Notes: a model not told the origin generated them from the letters alone. DNA of 64,000 nt from Ascidiaceihabitans sp023955215 (GCA_943788345.1 CALSPX010000011.1:248001-312000), one strand, 5' to 3'; positions 45,994 through 54,821 are shown, counted from the stretch's first letter. Made by a program: numbers and translations.

Positions 45994-46653
45994 CTACCTA
46001 CTGATTTGACGCAGGAAGTCAGTCAGATCGTCGGTGTGAAAGTCGACGTAATCGGCATGATCAGGTTCGGGTGCTACGTGAACCGTTCGCAGGCCCATAT
46101 CGCGCGGCACTTCGAGGTTGCGGGCCTCATCCTCAAACATCGCGGCTGTTTGTTGGGGCAGTCCATCTAGTCCAAAGACGATGTCGAAGGCCGCACGCTG
46201 GGGTTTGGGCAGATAATTGGCGTGTTCGATGCCGTATACGTCGTCAAAGATACCGTCCAACCCGCGCGCCTTAAGCACCTGTTCTGCATAGGGTTTGGTG
46301 CCGTTGGTGTAGACGATGCTGCGCCCCGGTAGGTTCTTGATCAATGCGGCCAAGTCGGGGGCCGGTTGCAGGACGTCAAAGGTAATGTCGTGCACGTCGA
46401 TCAGGAATTGTTCGGGCTGAATGCCGTGTTCTTTCATCAAACCTGACAGGGTGGTGCCGTGCACCTCCCAATAATGTTTGCGCAGGTGGTTTGCCTCGTC
46501 CTGATCCACGCCCAATTCCTTGACCATAAAGGCGCGCATCTTCTCTTCGATTTGATCGAACAGGCGAGCGGCGGGGGGGTACAATGTGTTGTCGAGGTCA
46601 AAGACCCAATCGGTCACATGTGCAAAGGCGGAGCTTGGGTCAGGTTTGTTCAT
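45994..46653 (-). CDS. HAD-superfamily pyrimidine 5'-nucleotidase
   Basis: The 219-residue HAD phosphatase has WVFDLDNTLYPPAARLFDQIEEKM (DxDxT nucleophile motif), SIVYTNGTKPYAEQVL (motif II) and AAMFEDEARNLEVPRDMG (motif IV). This matches the Sdt1/pyrimidine 5'-nucleotidase group, which dephosphorylates UMP, CMP or pyridoxal phosphate. It is a single gene, divergent from the GntR regulator. Confidence 0.9.
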   Translation of the reverse strand: MNKPDPSSAFAHVTDWVFDLDNTLYPPAARLFDQIEEKMRAFMVKELGVDQDEANHLRKHYWEVHGTTLSGLMKEHGIQPEQFLIDVHDITFDVLQPAPDLAALIKNLPGRSIVYTNGTKPYAEQVLKARGLDGIFDDVYGIEHANYLPKPQRAAFDIVFGLDGLPQQTAAMFEDEARNLEVPRDMGLRTVHVAPEPDHADYVDFHTDDLTDFLRQISR

Positions 46654-46764
46654 ACCACAGAAGTATCAGGCATTTGTTCGGGTGCAAGCACCGTGCGTAG
46701 ATAGGCTTGCGCATAGGGCTGTGCACGCTAAGCTGCGCCAACCTTAAAGCACGGAATTTGCCCC

Positions 46765-47409
46765 ATGAAATCGCCCAACACAGACGCCTATTCAATGATC
46801 CTAGAGGCCATTGACGTTGGTAAATATCGCCCTGGTGATCGATTGGTGGAAAGCGAGTTGGCAGAGCGGTTCGGAGTTTCTAGAACCCCAATTCGTGAAG
46901 CATTACAACGGCTTGAGACGCAATCACTGTTGTCACGTGATGGGCGCAGTTTGATTGTTGCCTCCCTTGGGCACAACCAAATGTCTGAATTATACGTGGT
47001 GCGCAGTGAGTTGGAGGGGCTGGCCGCAAGTTTGGCCGCACGTCACGCCACGGACGAAGAGGTGCGTATCCTGCGCGAGATGGTCGAGGACGACAACGCG
47101 TTGATGAACGATCCTACTGCCCTGGCGCGTGCGAACCGTCGTTTCCATAAGCAAATTCACCTTGCCTCGCACAACCGTTATTTGGTGCAGCAATTGGATT
47201 TGGTTCACCGCACAATGGCGTTGATGACCGATACGTCGCTGTCAGCCGAAGGGCGGGGCGAGATTGCGCAGGCCGAGCACGCCGCGATCGTCACGGCGAT
47301 TGAGGCGCATGATGGTGAGACGGCGGGCAAAGTTTTGCGCGACCATATTTCGGTGGCCTTCATGACGCGGCTAAAGCAGGACGCGGCACGGCGCCAAGAA
47401 GAAGGTTAA
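46765..47409 (+). CDS. GntR-family transcriptional regulator (FadR subfamily)
   Basis: The 214-residue regulator has an N-terminal winged HTH (YRPGDRLVESELAERFGVSRTPIREALQRLE in that region) and a C-terminal all-helical FCD domain. That domain carries the metal/ligand residues in LARANRRFHKQIHLASHNRYLV and EHAAIVTAIEAHD. FCD regulators sense small carboxylic acids. No obvious metabolic target lies adjacent: downstream is a convergent glycosyltransferase. Confidence 0.95.
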   Translation: MKSPNTDAYSMILEAIDVGKYRPGDRLVESELAERFGVSRTPIREALQRLETQSLLSRDGRSLIVASLGHNQMSELYVVRSELEGLAASLAARHATDEEVRILREMVEDDNALMNDPTALARANRRFHKQIHLASHNRYLVQQLDLVHRTMALMTDTSLSAEGRGEIAQAEHAAIVTAIEAHDGETAGKVLRDHISVAFMTRLKQDAARRQEEG

Positions 47410-47432
47410 TTGTTGGGCGGGCAGGCCGTAAA

Positions 47433-49325
47433 TTACGGCTCCTTTGAAACCCCATGCTCTGTCTTGTCCCAGTAAAACGGGGTCACGATCATTTTGTACA
47501 GCGCCTTGTAGGACGCCAGTGGGCCGAGCGTGAAATAGAGCGGCATTGTTACCACCCATTTCAGCAAGTGGCGGCGATTTGGTGATGTGACGGCTGTCAT
47601 ACCCATAGTCATATTCAGGATTTCCGAAAAGAAAAACAGCAGGATCAATACCTGAATTGTACTGTCCCCCAACACATTTTGGATCGGGTGGTGATACCCG
47701 AAAATCGTGATCCAGAAGGACCACAATACAGGTGCAAATAGGAATTGGGAGAAGGTGGCAAGAAAGATCATTTGCAGACCCATGAAGCGTTTGAACCCCA
47801 GATCACGCAGGAGTTGCGCGGGGTCTCTCATGTGAACGATATAGGTGATCATGAACCCTTTGAGCCAACGCGAGCGTTGCCGAACCCAGCGCCAAGGGCG
47901 GCAGTTTGCCTCTTCATATGTAACGGTTGGGATCAGTTCGGTGACATAGCCGGGGCGGGCAAGGCGCACGCCGAGATCGGTGTCTTCTGTGACGTTGTGG
48001 GCATCCCACCGCCCCAATTTTTCAAGGGCGTTCCGGCGGAAGAACAGTGTCGTTCCCCCCAGTGGTATGACGAACCCAAGCCTTGCCATCCCCGGCAAAA
48101 CAACCCGCCACCACGTTGCATATTCAATTGTAAAACAACGGGAAATCCAGTTTTGGCGGGCATTGTAATAATCAAGCATTCCTTGCAGGCAGACCACATT
48201 TGGTGCGGCTTCATTGAACCGTGCAGCCACCTTTTCAATCTGGTCGGGTTCTGGCGCGTCTTCAGCGTCCCAAACCCCGATTATGGTCCCACGGCAAAAG
48301 TCGAGGGCGTAGTTCATGGCACGCGGTTTTGTTGTCAGTCCTTTGGCATCGGGCACGACGACCACCTTGATCCAACTGGGTAGCTGGGTGCGTTCGATGG
48401 CAGTACGCGTGACTTCATCCGCGGCCTCAAGGACCAGAACAATATCCAGAAGTGGTTTGGGATAAGTGAGATTTTCCAGCCGCTTGATCAGCGCATCTGC
48501 AATTTCAGGTTCGTGAAATAGGGGGATCATAACAGAGACACAAGGCAGCCGCGCGTTGACGTCTTTAAGTGTGTGGGCCGGAGGGCGCGATTGGCCGGTA
48601 ATGTGGACAAGGAACCCTGCGCCTTTGATAATGATTGTGAGCAACAGGGTTAATGCAGCCCAAAGCATCGCAATCGAGAGCGCCACATCGGGAAAAATGG
48701 CAATGGTGGACAGCACTGCCACGCCACCAAGTACCACCTTTTTGGATTTGAGCAGATTGGCCTGTCCCCAGTTGCGGCAACTTTCGTGGTCTGGCACTTG
48801 GACCAGCGCTTGTTCGGCCAGTTGATCCCCATAAAGACGCGTTATTTGGGATTGGATTTGGCGTGGATCTGCGATCACGGGCAAAAAGGTGAAGGGTGCT
48901 TCTTTCATCTCGGCGCGCAGGGCATCAAATTGGTCTGGATGGCTTGTGGCGACAAGAACGGAATTGCCCATTCGCAACCACGCAACCACCTGATGCTTTA
49001 GGCAAATCTGTGCAGAGAGGATGTTGGACAGGCTGGCGTGGCAAGGATCGTTATTTAAATCAACGTGTTGCGCGTTTGATTGCGTGGCAAGCGTCGCAAG
49101 CAGGGTTTGGCTGCTTAGGGCACCATTGGCGACCAATATGTCCCCCAGCTGCGCGTCCATCTTGGATTGCTGTTCGAGGGCGTGCACCAGATCCGTGGTG
49201 GTGATGTGCCCGTCTTCAATCAGTTGGCGCCCCAGAAGGCGTGCGGTGTTGGTGGTTTTGACACTTTTGGGATTGAACAGAATTAGTCGTTGATTGCTCA
49301 CAGCGGCACCTATTGATGGGCGCAC
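47433..49325 (-). CDS. GspE-N-domain/glycosyltransferase family 2 fusion, membrane-bound
   Basis: The product has about 630 residues. Residues about 28-165 form a GspE-N/MshEN-like domain (LLGRQLIEDGHITTTDLVHAL, ALSSQTLLATLATQ), which in pilus and secretion ATPases can bind cyclic di-GMP. Two hydrophobic helices follow (about 200-240), then a cellulose-synthase-like GT2 domain: VSVMIPLFHEPEIADALI, GVWDAEDAPEP, NVTEDTDLGVRL (TED) and RQRSRWLKGF (Q/RxxRW). C-terminal helices (about 505-615) anchor it. It is likely a processive polysaccharide synthase. The start is GTG at 49325; a GTG at 49301 with AGG upstream is also possible. Confidence 0.9.
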   Translation of the reverse strand: MRPSIGAAVSNQRLILFNPKSVKTTNTARLLGRQLIEDGHITTTDLVHALEQQSKMDAQLGDILVANGALSSQTLLATLATQSNAQHVDLNNDPCHASLSNILSAQICLKHQVVAWLRMGNSVLVATSHPDQFDALRAEMKEAPFTFLPVIADPRQIQSQITRLYGDQLAEQALVQVPDHESCRNWGQANLLKSKKVVLGGVAVLSTIAIFPDVALSIAMLWAALTLLLTIIIKGAGFLVHITGQSRPPAHTLKDVNARLPCVSVMIPLFHEPEIADALIKRLENLTYPKPLLDIVLVLEAADEVTRTAIERTQLPSWIKVVVVPDAKGLTTKPRAMNYALDFCRGTIIGVWDAEDAPEPDQIEKVAARFNEAAPNVVCLQGMLDYYNARQNWISRCFTIEYATWWRVVLPGMARLGFVIPLGGTTLFFRRNALEKLGRWDAHNVTEDTDLGVRLARPGYVTELIPTVTYEEANCRPWRWVRQRSRWLKGFMITYIVHMRDPAQLLRDLGFKRFMGLQMIFLATFSQFLFAPVLWSFWITIFGYHHPIQNVLGDSTIQVLILLFFFSEILNMTMGMTAVTSPNRRHLLKWVVTMPLYFTLGPLASYKALYKMIVTPFYWDKTEHGVSKEP

Positions 49326-49356
49326 ACGGATTGGTCGTACGCGACATCAGTTTTGG

Positions 49357-49378
49357 ACGCCCCACGTTAATGGGGCGT
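49357..49378. terminator. Hairpin between the glycosyltransferase and carA
   Basis: ACGCCCCA-cgttaa-TGGGGCGT is an 8-bp perfect stem with a 6-nt loop, 32 bases after the carA stop. No long T-run follows on either strand. Confidence 0.5.
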
Positions 49379-49409
49379 TAAAGGCAATCAATGAGTGAAG
49401 GATTTGACG

Positions 49410-50567
49410 TTAAGCTTGTTGTTCAGCCATGGCCGCAGCAAAGCGTTCAAACAGATAGAAGCTGTCTTGTGGCCCTGGGCTGGCTTCTGGGTGATGCTGC
49501 ACAGAATAAACAGGGCGTCCCTCAAGGCGGATACCACAGTTGGAACCGTCGAAGAGGGATGTATGTGTTTCGATCACGCCTTTTGGTAGGCTTTGTGCAT
49601 CCACAGCAAAACCGTGGTTCATCGAGGTGATTTCAACCTTGCCTGTGTCGTGGTCTTTGACAGGGTGGTTTGCACCGTGATGGCCGTGGTTCATTTTGAT
49701 GGTTTGCGCGCCAAGGGCGAGGGCCAGCATTTGGTGGCCCAAGCAGATGCCAAAGACTGGGATGTCAGCTTCAAGAACGCCTTTGATCATTGGCACGGCG
49801 TATTCGCCGGTTGCTGCAGGATCGCCCGGACCGTTGGAGAGGAACACGCCATCCGGTTTGTGCGCGAGCACGTCTTCAGCCGTAGCAGTTGCTGGCAGGA
49901 CAGTGACATCACACCCAACAGAGGCCAAGCAGCGTAGGATGTTGCGTTTTGCGCCGAAGTCGACTGCGACCACTTTGAATTTTGGGTCCTCAAGGCGGGT
50001 GTAGCCATCCGGCCATGCCCAACGCATTTCGTCCCAGCGGTAAGATTGTGCGCAGGTCACTTTCTTGGCGAGGTCCATGCCTTCAAGTCCTGCAAAGCCG
50101 CGGGCGGCTGCAACCAATGCTTCGATGTCGAAATTGCCTTCTGGGTCATGAGCCAGTGCAACATGCGGCGCGCCTGCTTGACGGATTGCGCGGGTGAGGC
50201 GGCGTGTGTCGATGCCACCAATCGCGATGCGACCACGTGCGGCCAACCATTCGCCCAAGGGGCCAGCACTGCGCCAGCTTGAGGGTGTTGTTGGGTTCCA
50301 TTTGACCACCATGCCCTCGGCTACCGGATCTGCGGTTTCGTCATCTTCCGCGTTCACGCCGGTGTTGCCGATGTGTGGGAAGGTGAAGGTGACGACCTGA
50401 CCTGCATATGAGGGGTCAGTCATGATTTCTTGGTAGCCGGTCATGGATGTGTTGAAGCACAGCTCGGCAACGGTTTGGCCCGTTGCGCCAAAGCCTGCGC
50501 CGTAGAACAACGTTCCATCCGCCAGAGCTAAACAAGCGGTGGGGCGGGTGGGTGCGAGCGCTGTCAT
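49410..50567 (-). CDS. carA: Carbamoyl-phosphate synthase small subunit
   Basis: The 385-residue glutaminase subunit feeds ammonia to CarB. The N-terminal domain has ACLALADGTLFYGAGFGATG and FNTSMTGYQEIMTDPSYAGQVV; the class I glutamine amidotransferase domain has FLSNGPGDPAATGEY, VFGICLGHQMLALALG (nucleophile Cys) and VQHHPEASPGPQD (His/Glu). It stands alone with a 192-bp upstream region divergent from the yqeY-like gene. Confidence 0.98.
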   Translation of the reverse strand: MTALAPTRPTACLALADGTLFYGAGFGATGQTVAELCFNTSMTGYQEIMTDPSYAGQVVTFTFPHIGNTGVNAEDDETADPVAEGMVVKWNPTTPSSWRSAGPLGEWLAARGRIAIGGIDTRRLTRAIRQAGAPHVALAHDPEGNFDIEALVAAARGFAGLEGMDLAKKVTCAQSYRWDEMRWAWPDGYTRLEDPKFKVVAVDFGAKRNILRCLASVGCDVTVLPATATAEDVLAHKPDGVFLSNGPGDPAATGEYAVPMIKGVLEADIPVFGICLGHQMLALALGAQTIKMNHGHHGANHPVKDHDTGKVEITSMNHGFAVDAQSLPKGVIETHTSLFDGSNCGIRLEGRPVYSVQHHPEASPGPQDSFYLFERFAAAMAEQQA

Positions 50568-50759
50568 GGGCAGACCTATATGTTGGAGTGTGGCAAACTT
50601 GTCGAAAACTAATGCGAGGTGGCTGTAGGGTCAAGGGTGAATGTATTTGTTTTATCGTTTAAAAACAGTGACTTAAAATTGTACTGTTCGGTTGCAAGGT
50701 TTGTGCGGTTTGGGTAGAGTCGCCATCTTAATATTAGCTCATGGGGATGAGAGTCAAAA

Positions 50760-51221
50760 ATGGACTTACGAACGCAAATTCTAGCTGCTTTGAAGCAGGC
50801 TATGAAAGACAAGGCTGCGAACCGTTTATCAACGTTGCGCCTGATCAATGCGGCGATCAAGGATAAAGACATCGATGCCCGTGCCGCCGGAGAAGATGAG
50901 GGCGTTGGTGAAGCTGAAGTTCTTATGATTCTTGGCAAGATGTCCAAACAGCGCCTTGAAAGCGCCCGTGCCTATGAAGAGGGCAATCGTCTTGATTTGG
51001 CCGAGCGTGAGCGCGAAGAGATCCTGGTGATTGAAGAATTCCTACCACGTCAGTTGAATGAGGCCGAAAGTGCGGCGGCCGTTGATGCGGCTGTTGCCGA
51101 AGTGGGTGCGACAAGCATTCGCGATATGGGCAAGGTCATGGGTATTCTTAAAGGGAAATATATGGGGCAGATGGACTTTGGTTCAGTCGGCCCGATCGTT
51201 AAGGATCGTTTGTGTTCTTGA
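50760..51221 (+). CDS. GatB/YqeY domain protein
   Basis: The 153-residue helical protein begins LRTQILAALKQAMKDKAANRLSTLRLINAAIKDKDI, continues with MILGKMSKQRLESARAYEEG and EEFLPRQLNE, and ends MGILKGKYMGQMDFGSVGPIVKDRL. These define the YqeY family, which resembles the tRNA-binding tail of GatB. Its role is unclear, with a link to tRNA-dependent amidation inferred. It ends in an intrinsic terminator at 51276. Confidence 0.94.
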   Translation: MDLRTQILAALKQAMKDKAANRLSTLRLINAAIKDKDIDARAAGEDEGVGEAEVLMILGKMSKQRLESARAYEEGNRLDLAEREREEILVIEEFLPRQLNEAESAAAVDAAVAEVGATSIRDMGKVMGILKGKYMGQMDFGSVGPIVKDRLCS

Positions 51222-51228
51222 TGATGGG

Positions 51229-51274
51229 TTGAGGCGCTGCCTCAAACTCCGAAGTTTATTTAGTAAGATGAAGA
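51229..51274 (-). repeat. 3'-end repeat element, copy 3, with hairpin
   Basis: On the minus strand it reads CTTCATCTTACTAAATAAAC, then a hairpin TTGAGGC-agc-GCCTCAA. This matches copies at 1194 and 6725 in sequence and layout. It follows the DUF2244 gene in that gene's sense direction, with its plus-strand neighbour yqeY converging. Confidence 0.6.
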
Positions 51275-51275
51275 A

Positions 51276-51299
51276 GGTGGGCTTTGGTCCGCCTTTTTT
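51276..51299 (+). terminator. Intrinsic terminator of the yqeY-like gene
   Basis: GGTGGGC-tttg-GTCCGCC followed by TTTTTT. The stem contains two G-T pairs. It overlaps the end of the convergent DUF2244 gene by two bases. Confidence 0.75.
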
Positions 51300-51789
51300 A
51301 ATGCGGGGTCTGTTTGAGGGCGCGTTGAAGATCGTCAAATAAGGCAAGCCGCTCTTCTTCTGAGAGGAATGCGCCGATTTCCACCTCGCGCCCCATACCT
51401 TTTAGCGTGATATAGTTTGGGACGGGTCCGCTGGTCTTATGTTTGGTGACTTGGGTCCAGTAACGATTGCAATCCCATGTGATGGCATCGCCTTTGGCTG
51501 GGGTGTGGATCAGTTTAACGCTGTCTTCTTTGAGTGTCAGAACCTCAAGGATCTGACGTTGTTTGTGGTTTTGCTGTAGTGCGAAATACATCCCCCAAAC
51601 GGCCAGCAATAAGAAGGGCAGTAAAGCCCACAGCAGGGGCGTGCCGAGCAAGGCCATGGCAGGGATCAAGATAAGCGTGAAGGTGGCAAGGATAAAGGCG
51701 GCCATGCCTTTGGGCGGCAGGCTTTCATGCGGTTTGAGATGCATGACCTGTGTTGGGTCGTTTGGTTGACTGGTCCAAGTGTAAGGCAT
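51298..51789 (-). CDS. DUF2244 membrane protein
   Basis: The 163-residue protein opens LKPHESLPPKGMAAFILATF, has two adjacent hydrophobic helices (ATFTLILIPAMALLGTPLLWALLPFLLLAVWG region), and a cytosolic tail with DAITWDCNRYWTQVTKHKT and GREVEIGAFLSEEERLALFDDL. This is the DUF2244 pattern common next to respiratory genes in alphaproteobacteria. Function unknown. Confidence 0.9.
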   Translation of the reverse strand: MPYTWTSQPNDPTQVMHLKPHESLPPKGMAAFILATFTLILIPAMALLGTPLLWALLPFLLLAVWGMYFALQQNHKQRQILEVLTLKEDSVKLIHTPAKGDAITWDCNRYWTQVTKHKTSGPVPNYITLKGMGREVEIGAFLSEEERLALFDDLQRALKQTPH

Positions 51790-51919
51790 GTGGGCTTTGC
51801 ATCTGGTTGGGGTTGCACAAGTCTAGTGCGGGTGTGGTCAAAAAAGGATGTGACAAAATATAGCAAGGTGTGCGTTCTTTGACGCTGGGCACACCAAGTA
51901 GTAGGCCCAGCTGCTGGAT

Positions 51920-52297
51920 TTATGCATATGAGATGACTTCAATCTCGATCCCGTTTTCATCTTCAAAGTAAAAGCGGCGACCAGGTTCATAATCTTGATG
52001 GCTGTTGGGGACGTAGCCGCGCGCAATAACTTTTTGTTCAACCGCGTCCAAATCATCCACAACAATACCTATGTGGTTGAGAGCCGCGCAACTGTAGTAT
52101 TTCGCGCCAGCTGGCGTTGGGGTTTTTGGGGGTGTATCGAGGGCGAGGTAGCTTGTCTTGCTTCCCACGTGCAGTGAATAGCCGTCATGAATGGACGCGC
52201 CTTCCCAGCGGACCTCCCATCCAAACAGATCGCACAGCATTTCGGTGGTCGCATGTATGTCTTTTACAGTGACGTTCAGGTGTTCTAACTCTGCCAT
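51920..52297 (-). CDS. VOC-family (glyoxalase-like) protein
   Basis: The 125-residue protein of the vicinal-oxygen-chelate fold begins ELEHLNVTVKDIHATTEMLCDLFGWEVRW and has YSCAALNHIGIVVDDLDAVEQKVI and GRRFYFEDENGIEIEVISY; His and Glu of the metal site are in LEHLNV, LNHIGI and IEIEVI. The substrate is unknown. Its promoter contains a SoxR box with the 19-bp spacer expected of SoxR activation, so it is probably induced by redox-active compounds and may detoxify one. SD AAAGGA precedes the ATG. Confidence 0.9.
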   Translation of the reverse strand: MAELEHLNVTVKDIHATTEMLCDLFGWEVRWEGASIHDGYSLHVGSKTSYLALDTPPKTPTPAGAKYYSCAALNHIGIVVDDLDAVEQKVIARGYVPNSHQDYEPGRRFYFEDENGIEIEVISYA

Positions 52298-52329
52298 GAT
52301 TTTTCCTTTGATATGTGTACTCTCTCTAT

Positions 52330-52360
52330 GTTGTAATTCCTCAAGTTAACTTGAGATCAA
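52330..52360 (-). promoter_or_regulatory. SoxR-activated promoter with near-perfect sox box
   Basis: The palindrome CTCAAGTTAACTTGAG (52340-52355) is the sox box core known from E. coli soxS. On the minus strand it sits between -35 TTGATC (52355-52360) and -10 TACAAC (52330-52335) with a 19-bp spacer, the over-long spacing that MerR-family activators correct. The transcript would be the VOC gene starting at 52297. soxR itself lies on the other side. Confidence 0.85.
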
Positions 52361-52372
52361 GAGGTTTTTTTG

Positions 52373-52822
52373 GTGGCAATTTCACAGGGACTTAGCATCG
52401 GGGCAGTGGCCGCGCGCACAGGGTTGGCTGTTTCAGCAATCCGGTTTTATGAGACGCATGGGTTGGTGACCCCGATAAAGAATGCGTCGGGTCATCGTCG
52501 CTATGACCGATCCGACATCCGCAAACTTAGTTTTGTTATGATCGCACAAGAGCTGGGGGTATCGTTGAAAGAGTTAGGTGTGCTTATGCAGACCTTGCCC
52601 CAAGGGCGCCCACCGTCAAAAGGCGATTGGACACGTATGGCCACCAAGTTTCGCAAAGACCTAGATGCCCGTATAGCAAAGGCTGAGCGGCTGCGTGACC
52701 AATTGGATGGGTGTATTGGGTGTGGATGTTTGCCGCTGAACAAATGCGCGCTGTATAATCCGCAGGATCGCGTGCGTGTGGATGGCACTGGGCCGCGTTA
52801 TTTGATTGCGGCGGGGGTTTGA
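52373..52822 (+). CDS. soxR: Redox-sensitive activator SoxR
   Basis: The MerR-family regulator has about 150 residues. The HTH is LSIGAVAARTGLAVSAIRFYETHGLV, a long dimerisation helix follows, and the iron-sulfur cluster loop is CIGCGCLPLNKCALYNP with the four conserved Cys of SoxR. Oxidation of the [2Fe-2S] cluster by redox-cycling compounds activates transcription. The start is GTG at 52373 (TTG at 52370 also in frame). It is divergent from the VOC gene across a sox box; no soxS is nearby, as is usual outside enterics. Confidence 0.95.
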   Translation: MAISQGLSIGAVAARTGLAVSAIRFYETHGLVTPIKNASGHRRYDRSDIRKLSFVMIAQELGVSLKELGVLMQTLPQGRPPSKGDWTRMATKFRKDLDARIAKAERLRDQLDGCIGCGCLPLNKCALYNPQDRVRVDGTGPRYLIAAGV

Positions 52823-52871
52823 AGATTGGCTAAAGGCGAGCTTTAATTGCAGCGCATTACAATGTGCAGCC

Positions 52872-53590
52872 TCAGCAATATTGGTCTGCATACTCTAGTA
52901 CCGCAAGGCATGCCAAGCGTCCGTATTCTGCGTTTGCGTGATGGCGGTCTTTGGGGTTTAAGTGCCGGAAGTCTGGGTGCGTGGTGCCAACCTGCGAGAT
53001 GGTTTCAGGGGGTTGCGCTATTACGTCAATACCAACAGCGTTTAATTTATCTGTGCAAAGCTGCGGTAGCGACGTTCAATTTCGAGACAGACATCGATGC
53101 GTTTTCTTTGTAGATAGCGGGCGTGATCAAAAAAACGGGGTCCTTCAATCACAGCAACCTTGATGCCAACGGAGGCCAGTGCTGTCATGAATTCAATAGA
53201 TTTCGCGCAATCGTGCTGTATTATCGACTGAACCAAAGCGTCAGAAAGTGGGGCCTCTTTCGCGCCTTTTTTCATCGACCAAGGCACGTTGCGATGCCAA
53301 GAGCAGTCGCGGAAGATGCGAGAGGAATTGATTGGCATGGACACCACCAGCAATTTAAAATCACCATCTTTGTTGAGGGACTGTTGAGAAAACGAATGAT
53401 TTGCCCACTCTTCGTGGGTGATAGTGACGGTTTGCGCCGCCTTATCAACCTCGAAGAAATCGATCAGGGATCCATAGCCTTGGCCCAGTGGTAGAAACTC
53501 AAGTTCACCAATTCTCGGGTCGTCTTGGAAATCTTGGGCATGTTTGAGGGCACCAAGATGAGAATCACCTGTTAACAATATTGGGCTCAT
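52872..53590 (-). pseudogene. SGNH-type hydrolase gene with a frameshift
   Basis: The first 182 codons (53590 to 53042) start MSPILLTGDSHLGALKHAQD, the GDS(L) block of an SGNH hydrolase, and end at a stop after RSFAQIN. Reading on in another frame from about 53058 gives TDKLNAVGIDVIAQPP and then HPDFRHLNPKDRHHANAEYG, ending at 52872. The second piece is the catalytic Asp/His end expected of such enzymes (D-R-H-H-A-N). Total length 719 bases means one base is missing. The upstream stop overlap (4 bases with the GSCFA gene) is intact. It could be real decay or a one-base assembly error. Confidence 0.75.
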
Positions 53591-54663
53591 TTTTTAGGTC
53601 CAAATGCCGAGAGCAATTCTTCTTCACATGCAAGGTCGGTGCTGCTTGGGCGAGGGGCATCATCCGTGCCTGTGGCGGGTTCCCCGGTGGGTGGGGTGTC
53701 AATGGGAAGTTCCTGTAGCCCTTGAAAGAATGTCTTCATCACGTGGTTGACGCCGTTAATGTTTACGCTGTGCAGGTTTGGTTCAAAGAACGTGGCGCGG
53801 TAGGGGGCCGCATTTATGATCTCGTATGATGGGAAATAGCTGGTGTCATCCATATCGCGTGCAATTTGACCTGCAACAGCCCGCAAGACGGATTTTGATT
53901 CCATGGTCGCGACCAGAACGTGATTGCCGGAATTGGTTGCAGTCAAAGGGACTGGGGACACTGTTAACAAAAAGGCAGGCCCATTTTCATGTGCCTTGCG
54001 GATCATTGCGATTGCGTCATGTAGATTTTGGTAGACGAAGGAGTAATCTTGATTTTTGAACAGGTGTTTTGGGTCATCAAACTCTCCTGCGATGGTACCC
54101 GGACACATGGGGTATTCGACACCGGTGTCACGGTCCCACCAACTTTCGGTCAGGCCGAGTGTGAAAACAAAAAGGTTACTGTCCAGAATGGAGGCGTGGA
54201 AGGCGGCAATCGTGTGTGCGCGAGAGGCCAACAATTCTTCGAGACTACCAAAGCCGTCAGGTTCAATAACGGGTCTAAAGGGGTCGAAATACCGTCCGTC
54301 TTTTTCCCAAAATAGGTCGGGTGGAGATTTGTGGCCCAATGCCCATTCTGTCCATTGTTTCAGCAATGAGGTGGTGTAAATGTTGCCAGTTCTGGCGCTG
54401 AATACGCCATAGTTGAAGGTCTTATTGCTGTCGTTTGACAGCCCGCGCGGGGCCGGTTCTGCATCGATCCAGCGAAATCCACGAGCGACCAATGCGCGGC
54501 TAAAGTGCTGAGCAAAGCATGAGCCGTAGGTTGTAATTTTGGTACTTTGCGTGATTGGGAAGGGGGCCACCCAAAGGTCGCTGATATCGAACATATTGCG
54601 CTTGGCTACTGCGGGTAACCAGAAGGCTTTTGCTTCTAATGACTGGTAGGGATTTTGCGACAT
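53587..54663 (-). CDS. GSCFA-domain protein
   Basis: The product has about 358 residues and starts MSQNPYQSLEAKAFWLPAVA; a TTG three codons earlier is in frame. The defining motif TKITTYGSCFAQHFSRAL is present, with FNYGVFSARTGNIYT, FVFTLGLTESWWDRDTG and a C-terminal PSYEIINAAPYRATFF. GSCFA proteins are related to SGNH hydrolases and are often linked to surface-polysaccharide loci. It sits between an Stf0 sulfotransferase and the SGNH-like gene. Confidence 0.9.
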   Translation of the reverse strand: MSQNPYQSLEAKAFWLPAVAKRNMFDISDLWVAPFPITQSTKITTYGSCFAQHFSRALVARGFRWIDAEPAPRGLSNDSNKTFNYGVFSARTGNIYTTSLLKQWTEWALGHKSPPDLFWEKDGRYFDPFRPVIEPDGFGSLEELLASRAHTIAAFHASILDSNLFVFTLGLTESWWDRDTGVEYPMCPGTIAGEFDDPKHLFKNQDYSFVYQNLHDAIAMIRKAHENGPAFLLTVSPVPLTATNSGNHVLVATMESKSVLRAVAGQIARDMDDTSYFPSYEIINAAPYRATFFEPNLHSVNINGVNHVMKTFFQGLQELPIDTPPTGEPATGTDDAPRPSSTDLACEEELLSAFGPKK

Positions 54664-54821
54664 TATATTCAACCCAAGCTTTTATTTTCAACCTAAAGCA
54701 GCGCCTTATTGTCAGGCTGACTAGGGCCTCTCCCACGTGCTTATCCGCATTGCTCAATAAAAGTTGGCAACCGTTCAGAGATGTAGAGTTAGGGTGGTCC
54801 AATCGATCTGAAACTTTGGTT

